This document shows, in pieces, positions 5,589-12,382 of a stretch of 12,382 nt of DNA. Origin of the DNA: Candidatus Poribacteria bacterium (GTDB lineage Bacteria > Poribacteria > WGA-4E > WGA-3G); NCBI GenBank assembly GCA_028824575.1, contig JAPPDN010000847.1:1-12382 (forward strand), in the 5' to 3' direction. The notes beneath the pieces are model-generated. The model was not told the DNA's origin. It saw only the letters and a list, made by a program, of their open reading frames with translations, and did no database searches. A program made the position numbers and the translations under genes. The stretch's first letter is position 1, and the number at the start of each line of letters is the position of its first letter.

Positions 5589-6989
5589 CTAAACTTCAAC
5601 GCGCACAAATGCAAGGAACGCTCCAGAGAGAAAAACAGCGAAAAACAGCATTAGCAACAGCAAATCTACTGCTGCAGCGTTGAAATCACGACCGAGACTA
5701 AGCCTATCTTCAAACATCGGAATTGATTCTGGACTGATGGGCTTTTTTGACATACCTTCGTACGTTCCAATGATATGGAGACTCTCGGGATCTGCTCTGT
5801 CCATATCCGTGACAAATTCGCGGTATTCACGGGCGTAACGCTGCACGTTCTCTACAAATTGTTGGTGCCGTTCAAACCCAGTGCCAGCAAAAACCTCAAG
5901 AAGGTGCTGGACAAGCACGACCGGTGAGACGCGGGTGACAGAACGCGCCAGTTGAATTTGGGCATGCTGTTGCGTTAAGTATTCGTGGATCAAACGTTCC
6001 CGCCCCGTCACATCTTTGATAACATATTCACCCGCGAACTCCATTTTTTGCACCGGATCCTTCATGTCTTGCAAACGAGCCTCGTATTCACCCCTAAGTT
6101 CATTTACAAGTTGTATCGCGCGTTCGTTGAATTTATCATAAGTCATTGATGGTGAAAATCCGCTTGCAATAGAGGCGAGCGTACTCGGCATAAAAACCAC
6201 GAAGGTGACCCACATCAATAAAAGTATCACAAGACTCGCTGCACTCTGCCGCACACGCGACGACACCAACAAACCTAACGCAAGAAACAGACACAGGTAC
6301 AGCAGCGCAATGAAAAGAATAATGCCTAAACGGCTCCACGCATCGGGACCAAGCCGGACCTCGCTGGCCGTGGAAATTACCAACAGGTTCATCAAAATCG
6401 ATAGCACAAACGGGACGCTAATACTGACCAACGCGCCTAAAAATTTGCCAATCAACACGGTATGACGCGGAACCGAGTTTGCCAACGTCAAACGGAGTGT
6501 CCCATGCTCGCGTTCGCCAGAAATCGAATCAAAGGTGAACAAGATAGCGATGAGACTCAAGACGTACCCGATTACAAACGTCCAATCTATTTTGATAGTG
6601 TCCGGACGAATATTTTGTCGATTGAGCGTCGCAGGCATATAATCTAACTGCCAGAAGCCTGCCAAGTCATCAGTAGCCCAAGCGTAAAATCCGCCGTGGA
6701 CATTGTCAGCCAAAAAGTCCTCACCCCCATCTGCACAAAAATGGAGAGATGACGGTTTTTTGTAAAGGTATCCGGGACCCTCTTGTGCAATCTGATACAA
6801 ATTTGTTCGAGATTTTAAGCGATTCAACGATTTTGTAGCGGCATCGTGATATTTCTGCATCCGCCCAGGATGTTCCTGGAGATGCACAATCGCATTGATC
6901 AGCATCAAGCCGAGAAGCAATACCGTTGTCAGCGCAAACCGAAGGCTATTCAGATTGTCGTAAATTTCTCGTTTCGCAATATGCCACAT
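5589..6989 (-). CDS. ABC-2 type transporter permease (second of a tandem pair)
   Basis: A 466-aa membrane protein with one helix near the N-terminus (about 17-37), four clustered helices (136-153, 180-205, 221-242, 251-272) and one at the end (437-461). The motif FDSISGEREHGTLRL (153-167), followed by PRHTVLIGKFLGA, is the conserved cytoplasmic coupling region of ABC-2 permeases. Large loops at about 38-135 and 273-436 are probably outside the membrane. It is a paralog of 7113-8636, with the same opening (KREIYDNLNSLRFA against RRELLDNLMTFRFA) and the same layout, which supports the ATG at 6989. No ribosome site precedes that ATG: a CAGTTAACAGTT repeat ends a few bases from it. No ATPase gene is nearby and the substrate is unknown. 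Confidence 0.85.
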   Translation of the reverse strand: MWHIAKREIYDNLNSLRFALTTVLLLGLMLINAIVHLQEHPGRMQKYHDAATKSLNRLKSRTNLYQIAQEGPGYLYKKPSSLHFCADGGEDFLADNVHGGFYAWATDDLAGFWQLDYMPATLNRQNIRPDTIKIDWTFVIGYVLSLIAILFTFDSISGEREHGTLRLTLANSVPRHTVLIGKFLGALVSISVPFVLSILMNLLVISTASEVRLGPDAWSRLGIILFIALLYLCLFLALGLLVSSRVRQSAASLVILLLMWVTFVVFMPSTLASIASGFSPSMTYDKFNERAIQLVNELRGEYEARLQDMKDPVQKMEFAGEYVIKDVTGRERLIHEYLTQQHAQIQLARSVTRVSPVVLVQHLLEVFAGTGFERHQQFVENVQRYAREYREFVTDMDRADPESLHIIGTYEGMSKKPISPESIPMFEDRLSLGRDFNAAAVDLLLLMLFFAVFLSGAFLAFVRVEV

Positions 6990-6990
6990 A

Positions 6991-7025
6991 AGTAATCAGT
7001 TAACAGTTAACAGTTTTCAGTTAAG
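6991..7025. repeat. CAGTTAACAGTT repeats abutting a permease start codon
   Basis: The plus strand reads AATCAGTTAACAGTTAACAG then TTTTCAGTTAA: four CAGTT-type units (one as CAGTTTT) spaced 7-9 bp apart. They are of the same kind as the units at 76-127. The element lies 1 bp from the ATG at 6989, where the ribosome site should be. Units such as GTTAAC are themselves palindromic. Confidence 0.65.
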
Positions 7026-7030
7026 AATCT

Positions 7031-7093
7031 CTCATTTATAGTAAAACCCATAAATGAGTGAACATATTTGTAGCGTAGGCTGTTAGCCTGCGT
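7031..7093. repeat. Two adjacent hairpins between the permease genes
   Basis: First, CTCATTTAT (7031-7039) and ATAAATGAG (7050-7058) are perfect 9-bp arms with a 10-nt loop containing most of TAGTAAAACC. Second, GCGTAGGCT-GTT-AGCCTGCGT (7073-7093) forms a 9-bp stem with two G-T wobbles and a 3-nt loop. TAGTAAAACC followed by a GTAG-starting GC hairpin also occurs at 3960-3920 on the minus strand, so both may belong to one family of dispersed elements. With 6991-7025 they fill nearly all of the 123-bp gap. Confidence 0.6.
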
Positions 7094-7112
7094 GCGTATG
7101 AATACCGTTACC

Positions 7113-8636
7113 CTACACTTCACTTTTGATAAAAATAAGAAATATTATTACGAACAGAATTATATTAAGCATGACCAATATACATACATCCGGCAACGCC
7201 CGCTTAGCATTTGTGGCAACGTCAACCCTCTGGAAAGAAAACTGCGGCAAACTATCCCAATCGACCGCCCCCTTGTCAGCAGAGAACCATTGCTCTGCCC
7301 CGAACGCGTTCTTGTCATAGTAATAATCAATCAAGGTCCGCCGATACCTTCGCGCCGCTTCAAAAAAATCTCTGAGTCCGCGCAGGTCTGTCCCTACCCA
7401 CGCTTGCGTTGCCGCGTCGTACATCCCGACGGGCGAGCCTCTCAAAAGAATACGATCGACAATCGCCGGTTGAACAAAGATGGCTTCGAGTGCCTGTTTT
7501 CGGACAAGCCACGCCCGTTCTGCGGCGTTGACGATCTGTGGTCCGAGGAAGCGGTAATAATCCTGCGCGTGTGGGACCTGAGGTTTGGAGGCTTCGCTCA
7601 GTTTGTCAATGTTTGAAACAGCGTGGTAATCATACCTAAGTGTTGATGAATCTTTATGAAAGTATTCGTGACCTGATCCCCATATCCAATTCGGATCTAC
7701 GTCTACCATACCAAAATCCGGATCTTCTCCTGGAAAGGCATCATTCGCAAGGAACTGCTTTCGCTCTCTGTCGAATGCCTCCCATATCTGTTTAATTTCC
7801 TCGTAAGCGGATACCATCCGCGGTTGAGAAGCCTCAGGTGGCGCAATCGCGGCAAGAACCGCGTTTGGATACACCAACACCCAAAATCCCCAGACAAACA
7901 TAGCAAGCATCAGCGCGGTCCCGGTTCTGCGGGTTACCGCTGAAATTAGCATGCCGATGAAGTAGAATACCGACAGATAGACAATTGAGCTCAAGATAAT
8001 CCCACCGATACGGAGGAAATCACCAGTACTCAGCGAAATAGCCGTGGATGTTGTCAGCAAAATCACCGCGAGGAGCAGGCTTATCAGCAGCGGAACAAGC
8101 AAGCAGCTCATTGCACTGATGTATTTCGCAAGCAGAATATGCCCGCGACGGACTGGATGTGTTAGCACCAGACGCAATGTACCGCGCTCGCGTTCTCCCG
8201 CGATGGCATCGTAGGCGAAAATCAGTGCTATCAGGCTCAGAACGACCTCAAAAATAAAAACAATATCAATCGAAGAGAAGAGATTGAGAAGTGGATTTGT
8301 CGTCCCTCGCATCCGGGCATCCCACAACGTCGGCACAAAAGCGTAAGATATCCAAATTTCGTTCCCCAGCCGTTTATCCAACCCAACATTGAAGATACTC
8401 AGCGGATTTGGCGGGCGAGCAACGTCCAAGCTTCCTGACGAATAGGTTTTCCGTTCCTGTAATTGCTGACGTTCTGTTTTGAGAGCAGTGTTGTAAGCTG
8501 CCAAGCGTCGCTCGTAATCTTTAATCAGCACAGCGGTATTCGCAACGACAAGCAGCAACATAATGAAGACTGCTACCGCGAAACGGAATGTCATTAGATT
8601 GTCAAGGAGTTCTCGACGGATGAGTGTTGTTATCAT
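7113..8636 (-). CDS. ABC-2 type transporter permease (first of a tandem pair)
   Basis: A 507-aa membrane protein with the same plan as its neighbour: helix 18-38, a soluble stretch, helices at about 123-142, 167-195, 209-232 and 239-265, a soluble stretch of over 200 residues, and a last helix at 482-504. The signature AYDAIAGERERGTLRLVL (141-158) followed by PVRRGHILLAKYISA marks the ABC-2 permease family. The two paralogs probably pair as a heterodimer, as in similar gene sets, with an ATPase encoded elsewhere. The ATG at 8636 lies 10 bp after the stop of the sigma-factor fusion, so the two are almost surely co-transcribed. AGGG at about -9 is a weak ribosome site. Substrate unknown. Confidence 0.85.
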   Translation of the reverse strand: MITTLIRRELLDNLMTFRFAVAVFIMLLLVVANTAVLIKDYERRLAAYNTALKTERQQLQERKTYSSGSLDVARPPNPLSIFNVGLDKRLGNEIWISYAFVPTLWDARMRGTTNPLLNLFSSIDIVFIFEVVLSLIALIFAYDAIAGERERGTLRLVLTHPVRRGHILLAKYISAMSCLLVPLLISLLLAVILLTTSTAISLSTGDFLRIGGIILSSIVYLSVFYFIGMLISAVTRRTGTALMLAMFVWGFWVLVYPNAVLAAIAPPEASQPRMVSAYEEIKQIWEAFDRERKQFLANDAFPGEDPDFGMVDVDPNWIWGSGHEYFHKDSSTLRYDYHAVSNIDKLSEASKPQVPHAQDYYRFLGPQIVNAAERAWLVRKQALEAIFVQPAIVDRILLRGSPVGMYDAATQAWVGTDLRGLRDFFEAARRYRRTLIDYYYDKNAFGAEQWFSADKGAVDWDSLPQFSFQRVDVATNAKRALPDVCILVMLNIILFVIIFLIFIKSEV

Positions 8637-8646
8637 GGGGTTTACC

Positions 8647-11454
8647 CTAATTCAGATGTTTTTCAAACCAGTCTATAATACGTTTCCAACAATCAGCGCG
8701 GTGTTCAGGGCGCCAATACTTCACGAGGTGCCCTTCACCACGATACCACGCAAAAGTCGCGCGCTTCTCGAGTCTACGTAATCCAGAGAAAAGCTCCCCA
8801 GATTGTGTGTAATCAAAACCATCATACCCTTCACCACAATAGACCAGAACAGGGGTTTCCACCTTATCTAAGTGAAATAGTGGTGAATTGTCAATATATC
8901 GTTGGCGTTTTTCCCAGAGCGAACCGCCTATATCCATACGATTCTTGCCTTCTATCCATTTAATACCGAGACTTCTCCCGCGTTTCGTAAGATCTCCGTA
9001 GATTCTGGTCAAATTATAAAAACCGCCGCCACTCACTGCGGCTTTGAAACGATTGGTTTGTGTCATCAGTCCGACTGTCCAGTATCCACCGTGACCGTAT
9101 CCTGTTATTCCCAAACGATCCGCATCGGCGATACCCATTTCAATAACTTTGTCTACCGCGGGTAGCACGTATCCGGGCAATTTTTTAAACGATTTGCTGG
9201 ATATTGATGGCATATCAACACCAAGCACGGCGAAACCACGCGCAGCGAGGAGTTGAAAGTTCATGATATAATCATCGAACCCAAAACTATAGATATATCT
9301 CGCTATACCTGGATAGACCCACGTAACTAAAGGATACTGTTTACCTTCCTCATAGTCGGCGGGCAGCATCAAAACACCCCGTAAACGTTCACCTTTCTCC
9401 GTTTCTGATTCAACGAAACGGGTGTTACCAAATTTTAAGTCACGCAAATGTGGATTAAGATCCGTCACCGGCTGTCGTTCTCCAGAGTCTGTATCAAACA
9501 TCCAGATTTCCTCTGGGTGTGTCGCATCTTGTGCGCTGTAGACAATATGTGTATCGTTACCTACAACCTTTAAATCGTATTCGTCTCCAATACGACCGGT
9601 TATGCTAATTGGTTCCTCAAATAGACAAGTCGCACCTGCCTCCGCAGTGTTTATCAAATAGAAGCCATCTTTCTTTGTTTCTGGGTCATGTGTCTGAACG
9701 CAAATAGACTGCGCATCGCTTGATTGCCAGACAACATGTGTATTTACTTTCGCGAGCATACCGATGATGTGTCTATCCAATTCTTCTGTCAGTTTCCGGG
9801 CGTCGCTGCCGTCTGCTGCGAATTCCCAGATATTTCCGTCGATGCCGCAGAAGAACGAGTCTCCTGACGAACGCCACAACGGACGCACGAAATATCGCAG
9901 TTTCTCTGTAAGGTCTGCGGTCAGGTTCTTCTGTTTACCATCTTGGACTGAAACAATAAACAGACCCTCCGGCTGAGCATATATGAGGTGCTTACCGTCT
10001 GGTGACCAACTTACGAATAGCGCACTTTCCCTGATATTTGTAGCCAAACTTCGGACTGGCGTTCCATCTAAACGGACTAATAACAATTCAAACAGGATTT
10101 CTTGAGATGTTAATTCCTCTTCTCGTATCACATTGAGCACAGCAACTGCAGTATTATCCGGAGAGAGTGTAATGTTTCTCGTAAACAACCCGCGTGTGAG
10201 CACTTGCACATCACCTGTGTCAACGTTGAAAACACCTAAATCCCCTTTGACCCACACGAATTGGTCTAATTCTTCATCTAAAGAAGACTGTTCGTCCGTA
10301 TCAGTATGCCAAACGTTTATAGCTTGTGGGATTGTTTTAGCTGAGATAAGTGTGGAAAGATCCATATCTTTCGGACGTAACTTTGTGATGATGTATTTTC
10401 CATCTGAAGTCCACTGTGGTGCTTCAAGACCGTGTGTTGCAGTAATCGGTTTTTCGCTAACTTGCCGCAGTTCATTTTTAACCTTATCCCACACCCAAAG
10501 ATGGGGTGCCCCCATTCGGTCAGAACAGAACGCTAAGTAGTTTCCATCTGGAGACCACCGTGGTGCCCAGTCAACCCCAGTATCTGCTCCGAGTTTATGC
10601 GTTTCCTTCGTTTTGATGTTGGTAACCGATACCTCTTGACTATGATTTTCTATCAATGCACCTGTGAGTTGATGCACTGAAAATTCATCTGTCTGTTGTT
10701 CAAACGATGCTATTCGGTCGGGGTCTACTACTACATAGGCAAGCCACTCTCCATCTGAGGAAAGTTGCATTTGGGAACGGTCTGATAAAGACTTAATTTT
10801 CAGTATTGCCGAACTCATTCTATCTACCATACTAATTTCTCCTTGTAACGGAAGTAGAGAACTGTCTTCCTTTCTAATAGAACTATCTATTGTCTTTTGA
10901 ATTGATGGATCGTATTGTCTTAACCTTTGTCGGGCGCGTTGAAGTCGGCTCTTAATCGTATTTTGGGATACGCCTAAATAGTTACTTATCTCAGCAGATG
11001 TCATCTCTTCAAAATAATGGAGTCTGATAAGTTGGCGATCACTTTCCTTTAGTTTTGAAAGCAGCTCTTGGACCAATTCGCGTTGTGCGTCAACGGCATC
11101 CCTCTCATTTTCCAAGGCAACATACAGTGAATATGTATCTGTCTCTGTATTTATTGTGTAGTTCTCACGTAACAATTTGGACCTTGATTGATTTTTTCGG
11201 AACCACGCTATACAGAGATAATTAGCAATCGCAAGAAGCCATGTTGAAAACTTCGCCGAGTCTCGCAGCTTTTCCAAATTTCGATACGCTTCAAAGAATG
11301 TTTCCTGTGTAATGTCTTCAGCAATGTGGAAATCTCCAGTTTTCCGATACGCATACGCGTGAACCTGCTTCTGGTATTTACTCACCAAACTCGCAAAGGC
11401 AGCTTCATCACCCGCAAGTGTAAATTGAATCAACACAACATCGTCCGTTTTCAT
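8647..11454 (-). CDS. ECF sigma factor fused to beta-propeller and S9 peptidase-like domain, probably catalytically dead
   Basis: One uninterrupted 935-aa frame holds three modules. Residues 10-90 are sigma region 2 (AEDITQETFFEAYRNL at 45-60); 126-180 are sigma region 4 with a helix-turn-helix (MTSAEISNYLGVSQNTIKSR). After a linker, about 225-670 form a TolB/WD40-like propeller with WSPDGNYLAF (300-309), LSPDNTAVAV and WSPDGKHLIY blades. About 680-935 are the alpha/beta hydrolase domain of S9 prolyl oligopeptidases. Its nucleophile motif GxSxGG reads G-Y-G-H-G-G (785-790), glycine replacing serine. Ungapped against the family GEEDxxVP, the Asp position is Y877, with D878 next to it; H909 (GEGH) is kept. 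No signal peptide or membrane helix is seen, so it should be cytoplasmic. GGAG lies 7 nt before the ATG. Confidence 0.88.
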   Translation of the reverse strand: MKTDDVVLIQFTLAGDEAAFASLVSKYQKQVHAYAYRKTGDFHIAEDITQETFFEAYRNLEKLRDSAKFSTWLLAIANYLCIAWFRKNQSRSKLLRENYTINTETDTYSLYVALENERDAVDAQRELVQELLSKLKESDRQLIRLHYFEEMTSAEISNYLGVSQNTIKSRLQRARQRLRQYDPSIQKTIDSSIRKEDSSLLPLQGEISMVDRMSSAILKIKSLSDRSQMQLSSDGEWLAYVVVDPDRIASFEQQTDEFSVHQLTGALIENHSQEVSVTNIKTKETHKLGADTGVDWAPRWSPDGNYLAFCSDRMGAPHLWVWDKVKNELRQVSEKPITATHGLEAPQWTSDGKYIITKLRPKDMDLSTLISAKTIPQAINVWHTDTDEQSSLDEELDQFVWVKGDLGVFNVDTGDVQVLTRGLFTRNITLSPDNTAVAVLNVIREEELTSQEILFELLLVRLDGTPVRSLATNIRESALFVSWSPDGKHLIYAQPEGLFIVSVQDGKQKNLTADLTEKLRYFVRPLWRSSGDSFFCGIDGNIWEFAADGSDARKLTEELDRHIIGMLAKVNTHVVWQSSDAQSICVQTHDPETKKDGFYLINTAEAGATCLFEEPISITGRIGDEYDLKVVGNDTHIVYSAQDATHPEEIWMFDTDSGERQPVTDLNPHLRDLKFGNTRFVESETEKGERLRGVLMLPADYEEGKQYPLVTWVYPGIARYIYSFGFDDYIMNFQLLAARGFAVLGVDMPSISSKSFKKLPGYVLPAVDKVIEMGIADADRLGITGYGHGGYWTVGLMTQTNRFKAAVSGGGFYNLTRIYGDLTKRGRSLGIKWIEGKNRMDIGGSLWEKRQRYIDNSPLFHLDKVETPVLVYCGEGYDGFDYTQSGELFSGLRRLEKRATFAWYRGEGHLVKYWRPEHRADCWKRIIDWFEKHLN

Positions 11455-11486
11455 CTGACATCTCCAGAAAGGTTTTATTACGTAGA

Positions 11487-11515
11487 ATTATAGCAAAATT
11501 TGTGAAAAGTGCATA
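11487..11515 (-). promoter_or_regulatory. Probable promoter of the sigma-factor fusion gene
   Basis: On the minus strand a perfect TATAAT (11492-11487) lies about 33 bp before the ATG. At 17 bp upstream is TATGCA (11515-11510), a poor -35 box. That box falls inside the left arm of the inverted repeat at 11508-11535. A weak -35 overlapped by a palindrome suits a promoter controlled by a DNA-binding protein. Confidence 0.55.
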
Positions 11516-11535
11516 CACATTACCTTGTATGCACT
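11508..11535. promoter_or_regulatory. Perfect 10-bp inverted repeat overlapping the -35 region (operator or terminator)
   Basis: AGTGCATACA (11508-11517) and TGTATGCACT (11526-11535) are perfect arms with an 8-bp spacer. On the minus strand the right arm is followed by TTTTCACAAATTTTG, so it could also be a weak terminator for the TPR gene upstream. Its overlap with the predicted -35 favours an operator. It is the strongest inverted repeat in the 11455-11751 gap. Confidence 0.6.
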
Positions 11536-11751
11536 GACCGAATACTTGACGCACATCGACGTTGACTTGCCGTATTGTAAGCGCGTTGTCAATTGTCTTC
11601 AGATAATTGTTGGTTTTAATAACTGGATAATACGTTTCAGGGTAGGAGTGCTTAAAGGCACGAAGAAACGTCTGATTAATTACTTCACTATATAATGTCG
11701 CGAATTAGTTGAAAAAAGGTGCATAATTTTAAAGGACACGCAATTGACATC

Positions 11752-12382
11752 TTAAAACCTTGATTGCCATAGTACAAATTTCACGTCATCTGTCGGTGAT
11801 GGTATTGCCCCGAATAGACCAGAATCTCGAATTTCCTGTTGGAGTTTATTACGTAACAGTCTTTCATGCTGTAGGTTAAAGGTTCGGGCAGTCTGGATTC
11901 CCTGATAAATGCTATTCCCATAGAAAAACGCACCCAGTATTCCAACAGGTACAGCGACTTCGTAACGTCCTTGGTCAGCGTAATAGAAACTCGCGCCGCC
12001 CAGCACTGCGACGCTAACGAAAGCATAGAGTCCATCAACAGTTCGTCCTGTATAAATTTGTCCACTGCCCGGTACGAACACTGAAAGCGCGCCCGCAATC
12101 ATTGGGGAACGACGAGGCAAATTCTCGGCATCTTTTACCTGTCGTGCTAATCTATTGCTAACCCCAGCAAAAGGACTTTCTGGATACATTAAAGAGACAT
12201 CGTTCCACACTTGGCGCGCTTGTATCCATTCTCTCTTATCTATGTGTACGACTCCAATTGTAAAATGTGCGCGTGGTGCCAAGTCGCTCTCCGCATGTTC
12301 CGCAAGAAATTGTTTTAGCGATGAAAGTCCGTGCTCACTATCGCCTAACAGGATGTAGCATTGCGCAATGTTGTTCTTGCAG
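11752..12382 (-). CDS. TPR protein with C-terminal membrane domain (5' end outside window)
   Basis: The frame is open to the right edge, so the 209 residues seen are the C-terminal part; a TTG at 12282 is an internal leucine codon, not the start. Residues 2-70 look like two TPR units (IAQCYILLGDSEHGLSSLKQ; FTIGVVHIDKREWIQARQVW). After a linker, a hydrophobic domain begins ALSVFVPGSGQIYTGRTVDG (98-117), the PG.GQ.Y.GR..DG pattern of TM2/DUF5683-like membrane segments, with further helices near 118-133 and 143-155, then a charged stretch and a short tail. Similar TPR proteins with such a domain are found in many phyla, sometimes near yidD; their role is not established. It probably sits in the membrane with the repeats on one face. 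The downstream gene is 297 bp away with its own promoter. Confidence 0.75.
   Translation of the reverse strand, partial: CKNNIAQCYILLGDSEHGLSSLKQFLAEHAESDLAPRAHFTIGVVHIDKREWIQARQVWNDVSLMYPESPFAGVSNRLARQVKDAENLPRRSPMIAGALSVFVPGSGQIYTGRTVDGLYAFVSVAVLGGASFYYADQGRYEVAVPVGILGAFFYGNSIYQGIQTARTFNLQHERLLRNKLQQEIRDSGLFGAIPSPTDDVKFVLWQSRF

Larger units (their letters stand above)
11455..11704 (-). pseudogene. Startless open frame, possible gene remnant
   Basis: After a TAA at 11707-11705 this minus-strand frame stays open for about 98 codons, running into the sigma gene (out of frame with it) and ending at a TGA near 11410. It has no ATG before its last few codons in the gap and no ribosome site. The translation looks protein-like (TFLRAFKHSYPETYYPVIKT, then NNYLKTIDNAL); the K-T-N-Y-L part superficially recalls the lysine region of fold-type III PLP decarboxylases. 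It may be a decayed gene end or only chance in an AT-rich spacer. A real gene here is unlikely because the promoter and inverted repeat of the next gene overlap it. Confidence 0.2.

Noticed and set aside
7092..7616. 174-codon plus-strand frame
   Set aside because: It is antisense to the C-terminal half of a clear ABC permease gene and its composition is unlike a real protein.
10133..10540. 135-codon plus-strand frame
   Set aside because: It is the antisense shadow of the propeller region of the sigma fusion.

Overview
The window is about 12.4 kb of bacterial chromosome (roughly 45% GC by eye). Every supported gene lies on the minus strand, so transcription runs from high to low coordinates. 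The AT-rich gaps hold short palindromic repeats and CAGTTATCAGT/CAGTTAACAGT-type repeats. Together with a DUF4038-like TIM-barrel protein, an ECF sigma factor fused to a peptidase-like protein, and ATP synthase a and b subunits with signal-like N-termini, this style suggests Candidatus Poribacteria or a relative. That placement is an inference from memory of such genomes, with moderate confidence.

Layout in order of transcription. (1) 12382-11752: 3' part of a TPR protein with a membrane domain. (2) 11751-11455: AT-rich gap with a perfect 10-bp inverted repeat, a likely promoter and a startless open frame. (3) 11454-8647: a 935-residue protein joining an ECF sigma factor to a beta-propeller and an S9 peptidase-like alpha/beta hydrolase whose nucleophile serine is replaced by glycine. 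(4) 8636-7113: an ABC-2 permease only 10 bp downstream, then a repeat-filled gap, then a paralogous permease at 6989-5589; no ATPase gene is present. (5) 5426-4005: a secreted glycoside-hydrolase-like protein with its own promoter. (6) 3747 to the left edge: an F-type ATP synthase operon in the order atpZ-atpI-atpB-atpE-atpF-atpH-atpA, with only the first 18 codons of atpA inside the window.

The atp genes encode a membrane Fo motor (a, b, c), its assembly helpers (AtpZ, AtpI) and the start of F1 (delta, alpha). The c subunit has most of a Na+-type ligand set (Q26, E59, S60, Y64) but an unusual first helix with an arginine in it. The sigma fusion and first permease look like one transcription unit, perhaps a regulator tied to an envelope transporter. 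A roughly 67-bp promoter module (TTGYAT-N17-TATAAT plus a conserved start of the transcript) occurs in two copies about 85% identical, one before the hydrolase gene and one before the atp operon.

The least ordinary items are the sigma/pseudo-peptidase fusion, the duplicated promoter module, the palindromic repeats inside the atp operon and before a permease start codon, and the c-subunit sequence.
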